Translations under genes and position numbers: made by a program
Notes under the pieces: generated by a model
What the model was told of the DNA's origin: nothing
The model's database searches: none
What the model saw: only the letters and a program-made list of their open reading frames with translations
Assembly: GCA_024180945.1 (NCBI GenBank)
Contig: JAKSGN010000007.1
Coordinates: forward strand, 930,001 to 994,000
Length of the DNA stretch: 64,000 bases
Direction of reading: 5' to 3'
Source of the DNA: Macrophomina tecta
Taxonomy: Eukaryota > Ascomycota > Dothideomycetes > Botryosphaeriales > Botryosphaeriaceae
Part shown: piece after piece, positions 34,241-45,789 of the stretch
Layout: each line of letters opens with the position of its first letter
Position numbering within the stretch: the stretch's first letter is position 1

Positions 34241-34909
34241 ATATTATCTAAATCCCGAAAGCGTAAGCGTCCTGCCTAGCGTGCTAAATATTTAGTTCTA
34301 GGCGATAAGATTAATCGAGACGGTTTCGCGATATCTCTTCTTTATTCTTCTTATCTTCTTACTAACGCTAGTAAAGACGAGTTAGATCCTTCTTTTATAT
34401 CTTATAAGATAGATAGGGTTTACGCCTATTATAGAAAGTATACTCGCTAGGGAAAATCTACTTATAATACTAGTAGTTTAGATAATTCTAATTATAAGTT
34501 TTTCCTTTCTAGTCTACCTCTTATCTAACTATCTCTCTTAGTTCTCCGCGTTCATTAGGCCTTATTAAAGGTCGAGCGGGACAAGTAGAAGGCGCGTTAA
34601 GAGTTACGTACTTCTATAGCTCGTTTAGACCGTGTGGAAAAGCAACGGGAACTATTACGTCGCCGGGCTAACCTAATAATTTCCCAGAAGGTTTAGACGG
34701 TAGAGGAGCTTAAAGAGCTAGATCGTCTTAAGTCGGCTCGCGAGGCTAGAGAGCCCGTTAACCCTAAAAATACCGAGGCGGGGAGATCGTTAAAGCGTTT
34801 ACGTGGCGAGGCCTTAGCTAATACCGCTACGGGTCTATTCTAGTCTATTAGGTCTCCTGGGGCTGGCTCTAGTGCTACGCCGTCCGAGGGTTTCGAGCTA
34901 GTAAATTAG
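34241..34909 (+). pseudogene. Antisense Cys-rich/coiled-coil frame of gypsy A2
   Basis: Lies in the same place as the A1 antisense frame, about 100 bp from the 3' LTR, reading away from it. One frame of 223 codons ends GFELVN-TAG at 34907-34909; the start codon appears as ATA (ATG mutated). It contains YSSYLLTNASK and VYAYYRKYTR, where Tyr codons stand at expected Cys positions, GKSTYNTSSLDNSNY (compare ASYNTSGLKNSNY in A1), a charged helical segment (LDRVEKQRELLRRRANL, EELKELDRLKSAREARE), NPKNTEAGRSLKRLR and SIRSPGAGSSATPSEG. Conservation with A1 of protein-like features in a frame antisense to the element argues that it was once a real gene. Confidence 0.65.
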
Positions 34910-34949
34910 GTGCGGTAGTCTTCGTTTCCTAACTTTAATTTTAGGTCCT

Positions 34950-37900
34950 TTATATATAACGAGTCGGCGGTATTAGTCGATCTAGGTTTCGGCAATAGAA
35001 CTTATTAATAAGTTCTTAATAATCGTAGAGTTCTGGTAGTTTCTAGATATTATCCTAGTCTCCCTTCTATTTAAGGAGATATCTAAATTAACTATTAATA
35101 TAGCTACTATCTAGGACTTATTCTACGTTCTAGTCTTTATTTTTATCGGTGTCTAGATTTTCTGGTATAATTTCCTCTATTTAGCGTAGTAGTGTAGCGT
35201 CTTAAGGTGCTAGTTTAAGTAGGGCGATATAAAATACTAGGTATATCCATATAGTATCTAGTAATTTAAGGCAGAAATTAACCTTTCCGATTTATTCTTC
35301 GATTTCGAAGAAACCGACTTTTTTAAAGTCTAATTTTTTACTTAGTCGGTCGTTCTTTTTTCGTTTAAAATTTTTACTAAGGAGATAAACTTTATTCTTT
35401 CTTTTAAGCTTTAGTGCCTCCTAGTACCGTCTATTATAATATTTACCTATTTATAGGGCTACGAATTCGAGGTCTAGGTATAGTTATACGTAGAGTGCCT
35501 TTAGCTAGTCTACTTTAAGGATTTCTTTTTAGGCTAATAACTCGCTTAGTATCGGATATCTATAGACTATTAGCTCGTACCCGTAGTTAGCGTAGAACGG
35601 GGATTCTTATATAGCGGATGCCTTAGAGCTATTATACGCGAACTATACGAGCGGTAGTAGCTCTACCTAATTATCTTACGCGTAGTTAAGGTAGTAGCGT
35701 AGATATTATTCTAGCGTCTAATTCGTCCGTTCCGTCTATCCATCTATCTAAGGGTGCACCGTAGTTAAGAGCTTATATTTAGCTCTAAGCTATCGAGTAA
35801 GGCTTTACTAAAATTAGAATATAAATAGTCGATTCTTATCTAATACGAGCTCTTCTAGTAACCCGTAATTACTAAAAATTATTCTTAGGAATATATAGGC
35901 GAGTTCTTCCGTATTTACTAATTTAAGGTATAGCAAGTAGTATACGTACTTTATTATTCTATTAATAATAACTAGGATCGAGTTATACTTAACCTTAGTA
36001 AGCGGTTCTCTTAACTTAGATAGGTCCGTAATAAAGTCTAGCGAGATAGATTACTAAGGGTACTTTAGTACCGGTAGTAGCTAAAGTAATTCGTAAGGTA
36101 TATATCTCGCGGCCTTACTTCTAATATAAAGGTCGTATTATAAGATTACCCGTTAAACGGTTCTTCTAAGCCCTAGAAAATAGTAGCTTCTTATAATTCG
36201 CTCTACTATCTTATCTATTCCTTAATAACCGTGTACTAGGGCTTCGTATATATCTTTTACGAGCTCTTCCCGTAATTTAACTAGGACGTAGACTAATCCT
36301 AAAAATAGAATTATACCGTCTACGTTTTTAGTTACTTAGGGGTCGTTTTCGAGTTCTCCGATTTCTTAAGCTATTATATTATCTACGTAGGCTTCTTGGA
36401 TCTTACGCTCCTATTCATTACTTTCGAGGCATATTACTAAGGCGAGTAGTTTAACTAGAATAAGCGAGTTATCTAGTCCTTCTTAGAGCTATATCTATTC
36501 GATACTATAAATAGCGGTGATCTAGCGGCTACGGCTAGCGGGTATAAAAGACCCGTCTTCCTACGTATTAAGTATTGTAGGTTATAGACCTAGCTTTTCT
36601 TCGATATAGTCGGCTCGTCTACTTAGCGCGTCTACGCGAGCGTTTTTAGATTCCTTTCTATAGATAATCTTTATATCGTATAACGCTAGTTCTTCGGCCT
36701 ATCTAACCTATCGTCAATTTAATTCCTTAGTAGTAGTGAAGTGCGATAGGTTCTTATAGTTATAGTATACTATAATTTAGTATTTAGCCCCTTCGAGGTA
36801 GTATCTCTACTCTTTAAAGGCCGTAATAATAGCTAGGAGCTTCTTATTGTAGACGTCGTAATTCTTCTCAGGGCCTATTATCTTTCTTAAATAGAAGGTG
36901 ATGGGGTATAGTCTACCTTACTCGTCTAGCTAGCTAAGAACTACTCCTATAGCGTAGTCGGAGGCATTAGTTTCGACTGTAATAAGTAGATCGGGGTTAT
37001 AGATACTTAAAACCGGGGCCTTCGTAAATATACGTTTTAGTAAGTTAAAGGCTATTTATTACCTTTCTCTTTATACGAACCTATATTTCTTTTTTATTAG
37101 GTCTATAAGAGATATAGACACCTTCGCGTAGTTTAGAATAAACTTCCGGTAAAAGTTAGTAAATCCTAGAAAAGATTACACTTCTTTAATGGTCTTTAGC
37201 GTGGGCTAGTCTCTTATAGCGTCTAGTTTTTTATCGTCCATACTAATATATCTAGGGGTAATAATAAACCCGAGGTATTCTATCTTCTACGTGTACTATT
37301 CGCTCTTTTCCGGGGCTACTTAGAGGTTTCGTTTATCTAATACCTATAGGACTTTTCTTATATACTCGGTATATTCCTCGAGCGTCTCCGAGTATATTAG
37401 GATATTATCCAGGTAAGCCAAAGCGAATATATCTAAATACGGACGTAGTATATTATTAACTAAGCTCTAGAAGGTAGCTAGTATGTTAGTAAGCCTAAAG
37501 GGTATTACTATATACTCGTAGTATCTAAATCTTATTTAAAACGCCGTTTTCTATTCTTTACCTTCTTTAATACGGACTAGGTGGTAGCCTTCTCTAAGGT
37601 TTAGCTTAGTAAAATACTTAGCGTTACGGAGTTTATCTTATAGCTCGTCGGTACGAGGTAAGGAGTACCGGTTTTTAACGATAATATCGTTTAGTTGTCT
37701 ATAGTTAATACAAAGGCGTAGTTTACTATTTTTCTTTAGAATAAATAGAATAGAATAACTAGCTGGTAATAATAACGGGTGTATATATCCTCGTTTTAGA
37801 TTCTTTTTAATATACTTTCTTAAGGCCTCTGCCTCTTTCTCTAAAAGCGAGTATATAGGCTTAAACGCGGGTTACGTTCCGGGTATTAGGGGTATCTCGT

Positions 37901-39176
37901 AGTCCTATAGTTTATATTCTAGTAATTATCCTTTACCTCTTTCCTAGAATAGTCGTTAAAGGTCCTAGAATTCTTATAGAACGGTTTTTAGTTCCGGTAT
38001 TAGTACTAATTTATCTATAGTAGGCCTTATAATTCCGCTAAGGTCTATGTTATCCTTAACTACCGAAATACCTCGTTTAACGATGTCTATCTATCCGTAA
38101 GCGGATGGGTCGTATTTTCTACGAATCCTCTAGGGGCAGTCTTCTCCGACTAGCTTTAAAATGTCGTTATCCTCCTAGCGGAGGCCCCTTATTATATAAG
38201 CTAGGATTTTCTACTCGTATTCTAGACTTATTTTAACGAAGATTATATATACCTTTTCTTCTTAGTTTCTCATGCGGTTTAATGCGTTTATTAAGATTTC
38301 CTAGATATCTATAGGGTCTTTCTTAACCGTCGGTGTCCTTCTAGCGGTTACTAGATATCTAGCGTATTTCTCGTTCGGAAAGATAACTATCCTTTTCTTT
38401 TATTAAATATACGGTTCGTGAGTTTCAAACTATGGGATTCCTAGGATAATATCGTATCCTAGTATAGAGATTACGTCGAGCGTAATCTTCTCTATATATT
38501 TTCTAATAGTAAGCTTTACGGGTTTTATTTCGACTCTAATTTATTCTTTATCATATAAGGCGGCTAACCCGTCTACTATTTTTAACGAGTAGGGATAGTC
38601 TTTCCTCGTAAGTTAAATATTATTTTAGGTGGCGAAGACGTAGCTAATAAAATTACCTTCTATTCCGCTATCGAGTATAGCTATCGCGGTTCGCCCATAG
38701 ATAGTTACTAGTATCCTAAGAACTTTTTCTAAGGTGCGTATATTATTCGATATACATAAAACCTAGTTAAGAAACCTATCTAACGGCCCCTTCTAGGATC
38801 CCTAACTAGAAAGGCCGTTTAGTTTTTTAATAAGTAGCGGCTTACTATCTTCTTATAAAAGTAGAAGTTCTAGTCCTCCGCCGGGATCGATAATTTCTTT
38901 TACTATATCTAGTATCCGCGCCTAATGCGGCATCGCCAGCTAATCCGGTCGTTATAGACCTAGTATTTAAAGGTAGGTATAGCGTATTTCTTTTTCGGGA
39001 CCTATTATAGGGTATTTTATACCCTAGTTACTATTCCGTGTATACCGAGGGTGAGCGCTATATTTCGTAAGTGCGCGAGGTCTCGTTACTACTATACTCC
39101 CTAGGCCTCGCTTTCGAGCCAGGTCGCTACTTCGTCGGCTAAGGCGAGGGATAATTTCTTCTAGGAGTACTATATA
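34950..39176 (-). pseudogene. Gypsy A2 Pol
   Basis: Minus-strand equivalent of A1 pol: chromodomain near 34950-35100, integrase, RNase H around 36700-36900, RT with YLDN (37404-37415) in place of YLDD, and protease near 38630-38700. It is riddled with TAG/TAA stops and is inactive by loss of a catalytic Asp as well. Confidence 0.7.
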
Positions 39177-41026
39177 ACGTATCCCACAAGCGAGCGTGCC
39201 ACATAAGCGAGTGTGCCACCTTACCAAACCCAACCCACTTTAAGTACAAATAACTCTGCAACGTCCTGCAAAATCGACTATTTCTAATAGGTACGCTATT
39301 CTACAGTAGTTTCCGCACCTTTTTGACATGTACGAGAATTATGTCCAGTTTCGCCGCACTGCCCACATCGCCGTCGTTTTCTCGCTGGCCCCTCCGATTG
39401 CGCACCACTTTGGCGCGTTTCCCGCGAAATCTGTTGGTTAACAGCAGCTCCATCGATTAAATACTGCCCCTCCTGAACCGTAAGAGTCCCTCGCTTCTGA
39501 ATCCGCTTTTTCTGCCGCTTTTTACGTCGCGTTGCGGCCTCGTTTGCCTTTTGAAGATTCGCGACTTCCGCCTGCAGAAGAACAGCCGAATGCGCCATCA
39601 TTTGAGCCCCCTTAGCAAGCTGGTTCAGCGCATCGTTGATTGGCGTTGGTGAGCTGTTCTGATGCTTTGCAATCCGGTTCCTAATAAGCTCAGTCTGAGA
39701 GGCTAATTCAGCTGGGTTGTGCGGTGTTTGAGCGTCCCAAGTTATGGCCTCTGCCTGCGGGCGTGTCGGCGTCCGAAGCTTGACATCGAGCTTGGAAATC
39801 ACGGCCTCTGGATCGAGCGGGACCAGTCCTGCGCCTCGGAACCCGCCTACGATATTCTGCTGCGTAAATGCGGCTTCGAACGCCGTTTTGAACGCAGGCA
39901 GAAACTCGAGCTTCGTGATGTGGTTGATGTGAGATCGCATCAGCTCTTCAACCTGCTTTCCGTACGCCTTCTTGAGAGGCGCAAAACAGCCTACATCGAG
40001 CGGCTGGAGGAGATGCGATGAATGCGCAGGCATGAAGAGCGTGATGATCTTGCGTTCCTGGCAGAACGCGTCGAATTCGGCCGAATTGTGGCTCGCGTGG
40101 CCGTCAAGAATCAGAAGTCGCCATGCTCCAGTTGTGCGATCCTTTGTGTGCTTTTCGAAGTGCTGCAGCCACTGCAGACCAAGCTCGTTCGTCGTCCAGC
40201 CGTTTTCGCTTAATGCGATGACCCAATTGCCTGGTACGTCGTCGCTGTACCAAGCAGAAAGGTGGTGTTGTCCCTTGAAAATCACGAACGGCGGAATCGC
40301 CCAGCCCTCGGCGTTGACTCCCTGGATCACCGTAACCCACTCGCGATTGCCTGGCTGGACTGATTTGGGTCGAGCGCGTCGCTCCAATGCTGTGACAACC
40401 ATTCCGGCTGCAATCATGCCCATGAGGAAGCCGGCTTCATCGAAGTTGTAGATGTCACCGTTCACGATCCCATACTTCGTGATAGTGTTCTGGACGAGCT
40501 GAAACCATTGCGTGATAAGCTCTGGGTCCTCGCATTTAGCTCGCTGATAGTCATACTTTCGATTCAGACGTGTTTTTAGCTCGGGAGTCCGTCTTACGAA
40601 GTTGGAGGGCCAGTTCTTGCCAACGGTACCTCCGGCGCGGTCGGCGAGTAGCTTATTTGCCATACCTTCAACAGCACTTAATCGCGGCGGAAATCCTCGC
40701 GAATCTAGATCGAGGACACGTTTGACAAGAACTGATTCCTCGATATTAGTAAGCTTTCGAGAGTTGGGCGTGCAATCGCGTCGAGAAGGAATCCTGTCGC
40801 GTCGTCGCTTAAGGGTCATCCGATTAACGTTAAACGTCTTTGCAGCGAGCCGATTGCTTTGAATTTGGCCTTGATCGATAGCTTGCTTCGCTAAAGCTAT
40901 CTGAGCTTCATGTAAGATGGATTGAGCGTGGGTTGGCTGATGCATTGTTGGTTGAAGCTAGGGTGTCGCGTTTTCTTGGTTGGGTGGCACACTCGCTTGT
41001 GTGGCACGCTCGCTTGTGGGATACGT
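39177..41026 (-). mobile_element. pogo-like DNA transposon P2, apparently intact
   Basis: 1850 bp, with 44-bp inverted repeats (39177-39220 and 40983-41026, one mismatch) starting ACGTATCCCACAAGCG and containing two copies of an ACAAGCGAG(C/T)GTGCCA unit. Flanked by TA at 39175-39176 and 41027-41028. It sits within the gag-pol of gypsy A2. It shows no RIP stops although the host element is full of them, so it inserted after A2 was mutated. Confidence 0.9.
39296..40945 (-). CDS. P2 transposase, pogo-type DDE, full-length
   Basis: An uninterrupted 549-residue frame. Residues 1-60 form an HTH-like N-terminal DNA-binding part; 60-125 with TNIEESVLVKRVLDLDSRGF and NWPSNFVRRTPEL is the CENP-B/Tc5-type HTH; the DDE core has D169 (YNFDEAGF), D281 (LLILDGHASHN) and D317 (HLLQPLDVG), 35 residues between the last two (DD35D, as in pogo). 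Then FRGAGLVPLDPEAV, a helical, basic segment 455-490 (RRKKRQKKRIQKRG), and a C-terminal CCHC knuckle C527, C530, H535, C540 (CGQCGETGHNSRTC). It would cut at the TIRs and insert at TA, in the nucleus. P1 and P3 proteins are colinear. GC content and codon use differ sharply from the AT-rich surroundings. It is probably still active or very recently was. Confidence 0.9.
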   Translation of the reverse strand: MHQPTHAQSILHEAQIALAKQAIDQGQIQSNRLAAKTFNVNRMTLKRRRDRIPSRRDCTPNSRKLTNIEESVLVKRVLDLDSRGFPPRLSAVEGMANKLLADRAGGTVGKNWPSNFVRRTPELKTRLNRKYDYQRAKCEDPELITQWFQLVQNTITKYGIVNGDIYNFDEAGFLMGMIAAGMVVTALERRARPKSVQPGNREWVTVIQGVNAEGWAIPPFVIFKGQHHLSAWYSDDVPGNWVIALSENGWTTNELGLQWLQHFEKHTKDRTTGAWRLLILDGHASHNSAEFDAFCQERKIITLFMPAHSSHLLQPLDVGCFAPLKKAYGKQVEELMRSHINHITKLEFLPAFKTAFEAAFTQQNIVGGFRGAGLVPLDPEAVISKLDVKLRTPTRPQAEAITWDAQTPHNPAELASQTELIRNRIAKHQNSSPTPINDALNQLAKGAQMMAHSAVLLQAEVANLQKANEAATRRKKRQKKRIQKRGTLTVQEGQYLIDGAAVNQQISRETRQSGAQSEGPARKRRRCGQCGETGHNSRTCQKGAETTVE

Positions 41027-41028
41027 TA

Positions 41029-42662
41029 CCGTCTTTATAGAATCGAGAGCTAAGCTTCCCGTTCTTTACCTAGTATTACTAAGGTAGTAGGTCTATTCTT
41101 AGTCTAGGGGTCCAGTTAATTATAGGGGCGAGGCTAGCTTTAACGCGCCTCATGTCTTTGTATCTATTTAGGTATTCCGTAATTCGGTTAAGTATAGCTT
41201 AGTCTTACTATTACTCTGTATTCCCTACTTCGCTAGATTCGGGTGTACTATCGTAGAGTTTATCTATATTACTATCGACTAGCTCGTCGTCGTAGGAAAA
41301 GTCATCGATTAGGTCATCGATTTCTAGTACTTCCTTATTACGTGTAGCTAGGTTCAGCTACCGCGGCTTAGAGAAATACTACCCGGTGGCCTATTTATCG
41401 CTCTAATAGGTCGTGTAGTTATTATCGTAGTAGGCGGTCTAGCTTATAGCCGCGTGATTAACTTCTTTACTTAGGATAGACGCGGAGCGGGGTTCCTCTT
41501 CTTCTTAAGTAGCGACGGCGGTAGTCTTACTAGTTTTATTTTGTTATAGATAGCGATACCGGGGGTTCTACTTATCTCCGTAGTAGATATAAAGTTCTTT
41601 ATTAAAGCGTTCTATTTCTTACTCTATCTACTAGCGTCGAGGTTGTCTCTCGCACTTATTATCTTTATCACTTCGTTAAGCGGCGTCTAGTTCTATAGCG
41701 TCGCCTCTTTCTTACGTATAGCATGGTCGCGAGGGGCGCGAAGTATTAGCTCCGTAGTTCCCCTTATATTTTTCTAATTAGCGCTTAAAGAGGCGGTTAT
41801 CGCATTTAATAGCTAGCTTAATAAGCTCGTCTAGGGTCTTAGGGTCGTTTTATATTATAAGTTAGTCTTTGACCCTCTCCTTAAGTCCTCGGTAGTAGTA
41901 GTCTATAAGGGCGCGGTCGGACTAATCGTCTAGGTACGCGGCAGCCTTTTAGAACTCTATAGTATAGTCTACTACTAAGGTCTTCTAGTAGATGTTTATA
42001 ACGGCTCGTCGGGCCTTATTAACTTTATTTAGGTCTCCGAAGCTCTACTTAATCTAAGTTATAAAGTACTTATAGCTACTAAAGACCTTCTTAGTATTCT
42101 CCTTACGTGTCTCTAGTTCTTTCTCTATTCGGTCTCTAAGGTAGGGCTCGAACCACTATACTGCAGTATCGCGGAGGTAGGTAGTAGCGAATATTATCTT
42201 TTTATCGTCTATAGAGAAGTCTCTAGAGTTAAAGAAGAAGTATAGATCGAGTTATAAAAGAAAGATTTAAAGCTTCTTTTAATTACCGTAGAATAGATCT
42301 AGTTTAGCCGTCTTTATACTTCTATTAGGGGATTAAGTCGCTATAGATATCGGAGCGTATACTAGCGCCGGAGTATAGGCCGCTAGAATAGCTTAGTTAC
42401 GAAGTTCGCCTATCTATTAGTAGAGCTAGGTATTCTCGTTAGTTTACTCCTAGAGTTATCCGCGAAGTTCGCCGATCTAGCCTTACATATTTTAGATAAC
42501 CTAAAAGAGGTCGGCCATAGTTGGCTATAGAAAACTATTATTATTTATATCTACGTCGTTTATTATATTGCTTAGTTAGCGTTAAGTATTAGGTAATACT
42601 ATCTTATCGTTAAGTATTTCTCTCCTCGGGACTGCCTTCTCTTATAAGAATAGTAGTTAAAG
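41029..42662 (-). pseudogene. Gypsy A2 Gag and leader
   Basis: Minus-strand Gag equivalent to A1 24956-26090, degraded by TAG/TAA. The leader between Gag and the 5' LTR (42560-42662) matches the A1 leader (GGAAGGCAGTTCCGAGGAG-like). P2 interrupts the element just downstream of Gag. Confidence 0.6.
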
Positions 42663-43396
42663 TATAATAACGGCCTCTTCTACTAGGCTTCGAAGTCACC
42701 TAGTAGAGTTAAGTAGCGGTAAGGTTTACCTTAAAAAATAAGAGAAGGGTAAAGGATTAAAATAATAGATAGCGGTTACGTAATAGGTTAGTATGCGGTG
42801 CGCGTTAGGCTTATTACCTCTAATAAGTCTATATTAAAATCTTAAGTTAACTACGAAGGTTAAAGTACTATCTAATAAGTATATCTATATACTATAGAAA
42901 AGCTATAATAATCTAGATCTATATAGATTAGATCTTTAGGGTTTAGATCTATAAGTCTTAGATCTATACAGATCTAAGATGGACCTTAGTAAGTTCTACG
43001 TAACTTAGGCGCTAAGGCTTATTTTCCGGAACCCGACTTCTATCCTAATAAGCGGACGATATATTCGATATTCTCTTTATTCGTCCCTTATATCCGAAGT
43101 CAGTTTTTTAGATCTATACCCTTCCCCTATAGATATCTTTCCCCTACGGGAACTTAGTCCTACTATTCTCCCGGGTAGTCGCTATACTACGCGGGCGTCG
43201 TTCCCGTGCGGGCTTCTATTACTACCTAGCTCGGGGCCGTACGCGCCGTCTTTTCTTAAGGCTAGTTTTCCCGTACGGGCGTTCCGGCCGTACGGCTCTA
43301 CTACCCGTAAGGATTCTTAGTCTCTATGGTGCCTTTTCCCGTGCGGGCTTCCTACTCGTAGGGTTATAAAGCCCTTGTCCTCTAGGGTTCGTAATA

Positions 43397-45376
43397 TTTT
43401 TCTAAGCGCTACTAGACCTTTCGCCAGACCTACTCGAAATTCTAGAGAGAGTAGGCTATTTTAATTAATACGGCGCTAAAGATACCTTTAGAGAATAACG
43501 TTAGTATCTAGCTTTTCTATACTAGCTAGCCGCATTATTTTACGAGTAGGCGTATAGATAAGTTATTTGCCCTTACGAGTATAGAGAATACTAATAATAG
43601 TAAGGTATTCTTTAGCGACTTCCTCGCTAAGTATATTTAATTTTAGCTACTACGGCTTTCGTTCGAGATACTATAGTTACCGACTACCTATTACTACGTC
43701 TTTAATAGTCTTACGCCGGCCGAGAGGAACTTTATGTCACTAGGCAAAATCTAAGATTATAGTATTATATACTACTCGAATTAATAGACGTCTTTTTTTA
43801 TCTTTCTCCTTCGGACCTCCACGAACTAGCGCGGGCTCGGGATAATAAATAGTAAGAGCTTCTAGGCCCTAGTTACCGCGCTCTAAAATAGACTTCTCCT
43901 CGGCACTACCGGCGGAGCTACCGATGTAGAGAAGCGGACCTAGAGAGTCCTTAATTAAATTACCTATTAGATCGTATATTAAAATATCTACTAGAGTAAG
44001 TAGCAGAGCCTACTCTTTATATACCTAGCTATTACCGCCTACGAGCCTAAGAATAAGCGCTAGAGAAACGCCGCCGAGTTTAGAGACCTTACGCCCGGTC
44101 TAATCTATAGTATTTACCTCTTCGCCCTTAATAACTACGTTAGTACGCTACTCGGGCACCCCCCCTTCGCGCCAGCTAACGGGCCGCCGCGCAAAGGCTA
44201 GACGCTATAGTAAGTCGAGGCCTACGCGTCGCGAATAATCTCGTATAGAACGCCTACTATATTCGACGCTATCTATACGCTTTAGATATTTACTAAGACT
44301 ATCTTATAGAGCTTCTACTAAGCTTTCCTCGTATACTAGGAGCTCGGATTCGAGGAGCTAATTTTAAAGGCCGGCCTATTAAGCTACTGTTACTTTCGTA
44401 TATAATATAGTCCATTATCGCCCGGCTAGAGAAGAGCGTGACGGCGTTAGCGTTTAAAAGTAGTATAGAGTCGTAGACGTATCTTTAGTTAAGAAACCCT
44501 ATACTCTTTAAGAACGATTTTAACTTTAGTACCCGGGGCTTTAACTTTATAAATTTAGGCTAGAACTAGCGTCTTTACGACGGCTACCTCCGTGTCTTTC
44601 GCTAGGCTAAGAGCTATAGTAAGGATGAGCGCCTAGCCTTCTACTCTCTCGATAGCGACGGCTCCCTCGGAGTCTCTAAAGCGGGCACCTAGGCCTACTA
44701 TAAGGCCGTAGAGCGGTTCGTTTTAAGCCTAGGCGTCGCTATATATTTAACCTACGGCCTCCCCGCTAGGGCATCCGAGGACTACTCGCTTAAGGTGGTG
44801 AATTCCATATAAAGTTAGCGGAACGTATATATATACTAAAACTACGTACTAGCTATCTTTAGTTATAATAAGACCGACTCGACAAAGAATTAGCTAAAGA
44901 TTATTGTAAAAGCACTTCTAACTAATCTCTCTCGCGTTATTATTACGTATCTAGCTAACGTTAGGCTGTTTCTCGAAGGTATATACGCGATTCTATACCC
45001 GGAGTATGCGAAAGAAGAGTATACCGGCCTCTTTTAAACCCCGGCTATATCTATTACGGCCGTGCGGCTAGCGGACGTCTTAGGGTAAACCACGTAGTTT
45101 TACCTCGGCACGGAGTTAAAGATTAGAGACTAGTAGCACGTCACTATTACTATTAAGAAGAAGTATATCCGCGAGTATTTAGCCGTTATAGCTAACGAGG
45201 ACGATATAGTTAATACTATTATAGCTAGCTACTCGCGGCCTATCGAGGACCGATGCTACGCTATTAGCTCTAACGATCTAACGGGGTTTAATAGTAGAAT
45301 ACTTAGGGCGTTTACACTAGTAAGCCACCTATAGCACGGGCTTTTTAGAATTAATAATATAGATATAGGGTAAATA
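43397..45376 (+). pseudogene. RecQ-type giant gene, N-terminal piece b (block 2)
   Basis: Resumes after gypsy A2. The frame, broken by TAA/TAG only, includes IPLENNVSI, RRIDKLFALTSIENTNN, FFSDFLAKY, NSLTPAERNFMSLGK, then LLGTTGGATDVEKR, AITAYEPKNKR and later, in another frame, VERFVLSLGVAIYLTYGLP, EGIYAILYPEYAKEEY, KKKYIREYLAV and NDLTGFNSRILRAF. The order 'L...YLTYG-PAR..E' followed by a long helical part precedes the helicase core in large fungal RecQ-type (telomere-linked) helicases as I remember them. The change of frame near 44390 implies an intron or indel. The naming is an inference supported by the helicase domains directly downstream. Confidence 0.5.
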
Positions 45377-45471
45377 TTTTTTTACTTTATTAATTATTTA
45401 TAAAACCCCAACACCACGATTTAGTTATGTACTAAGCTAGATTTTTAACCCTATCCTTGCAATATTTTTAG

Positions 45472-45488
45472 CCCCCCCCCCCCCCCCC
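45472..45488 (+). repeat. 17-base poly(C) run
   Basis: Uninterrupted C run in the linker between the N-terminal and helicase parts, in otherwise AT-rich DNA. Block 1 has TTTTTC at the corresponding point (about 20000). Length could be a sequencing or assembly artefact. Confidence 0.8.
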
Positions 45489-45789
45489 TGACTATAAGTT
45501 ACTCCACTTCGGAAATTAGCTTAATATTTTTAACCCCCCTACGATATTTATAACCCCTTCCCACGCGGATATTTTACTTATATATTTTAATCTTTTCTTC
45601 TCTTACCCTCCTTTCTCTTCTCTATAATTCCTATAATAAGCGCTGCTTATTAGGCTGGCTTATATAGACTATACTTCGTCGCGTAATAAAATACCTCCCT
45701 AAACTATTATCTTACAGAAGAATCTACGTATATATTAGTACTAATATATTAATAGGGTATTAAATAACTATATAACTACTTAGGTAGGC

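Larger units (their letters stand above)
33416..43396 (-). mobile_element. Full-length Ty3/gypsy chromovirus A2 (reverse), carrying pogo P2
   Basis: LTRs at 33416-34139 and 42663-43396, target duplication TTTTT at 33411-33415 and 43397-43401. Without P2 it is about 8.1 kb, the same organisation as A1 on the other strand. It is more RIP-mutated than A1: in the RT catalytic motif YLDD the last Asp codon GAT reads AAT (YLDN, 37404-37415). The LTRs differ from A1 in the middle part. The same site in block 1 (about 17935) is unoccupied. Confidence 0.88.

Noticed and set aside
39719..40862. Plus-strand frames across P2
   Set aside because: They are shadows of the minus-strand transposase gene.
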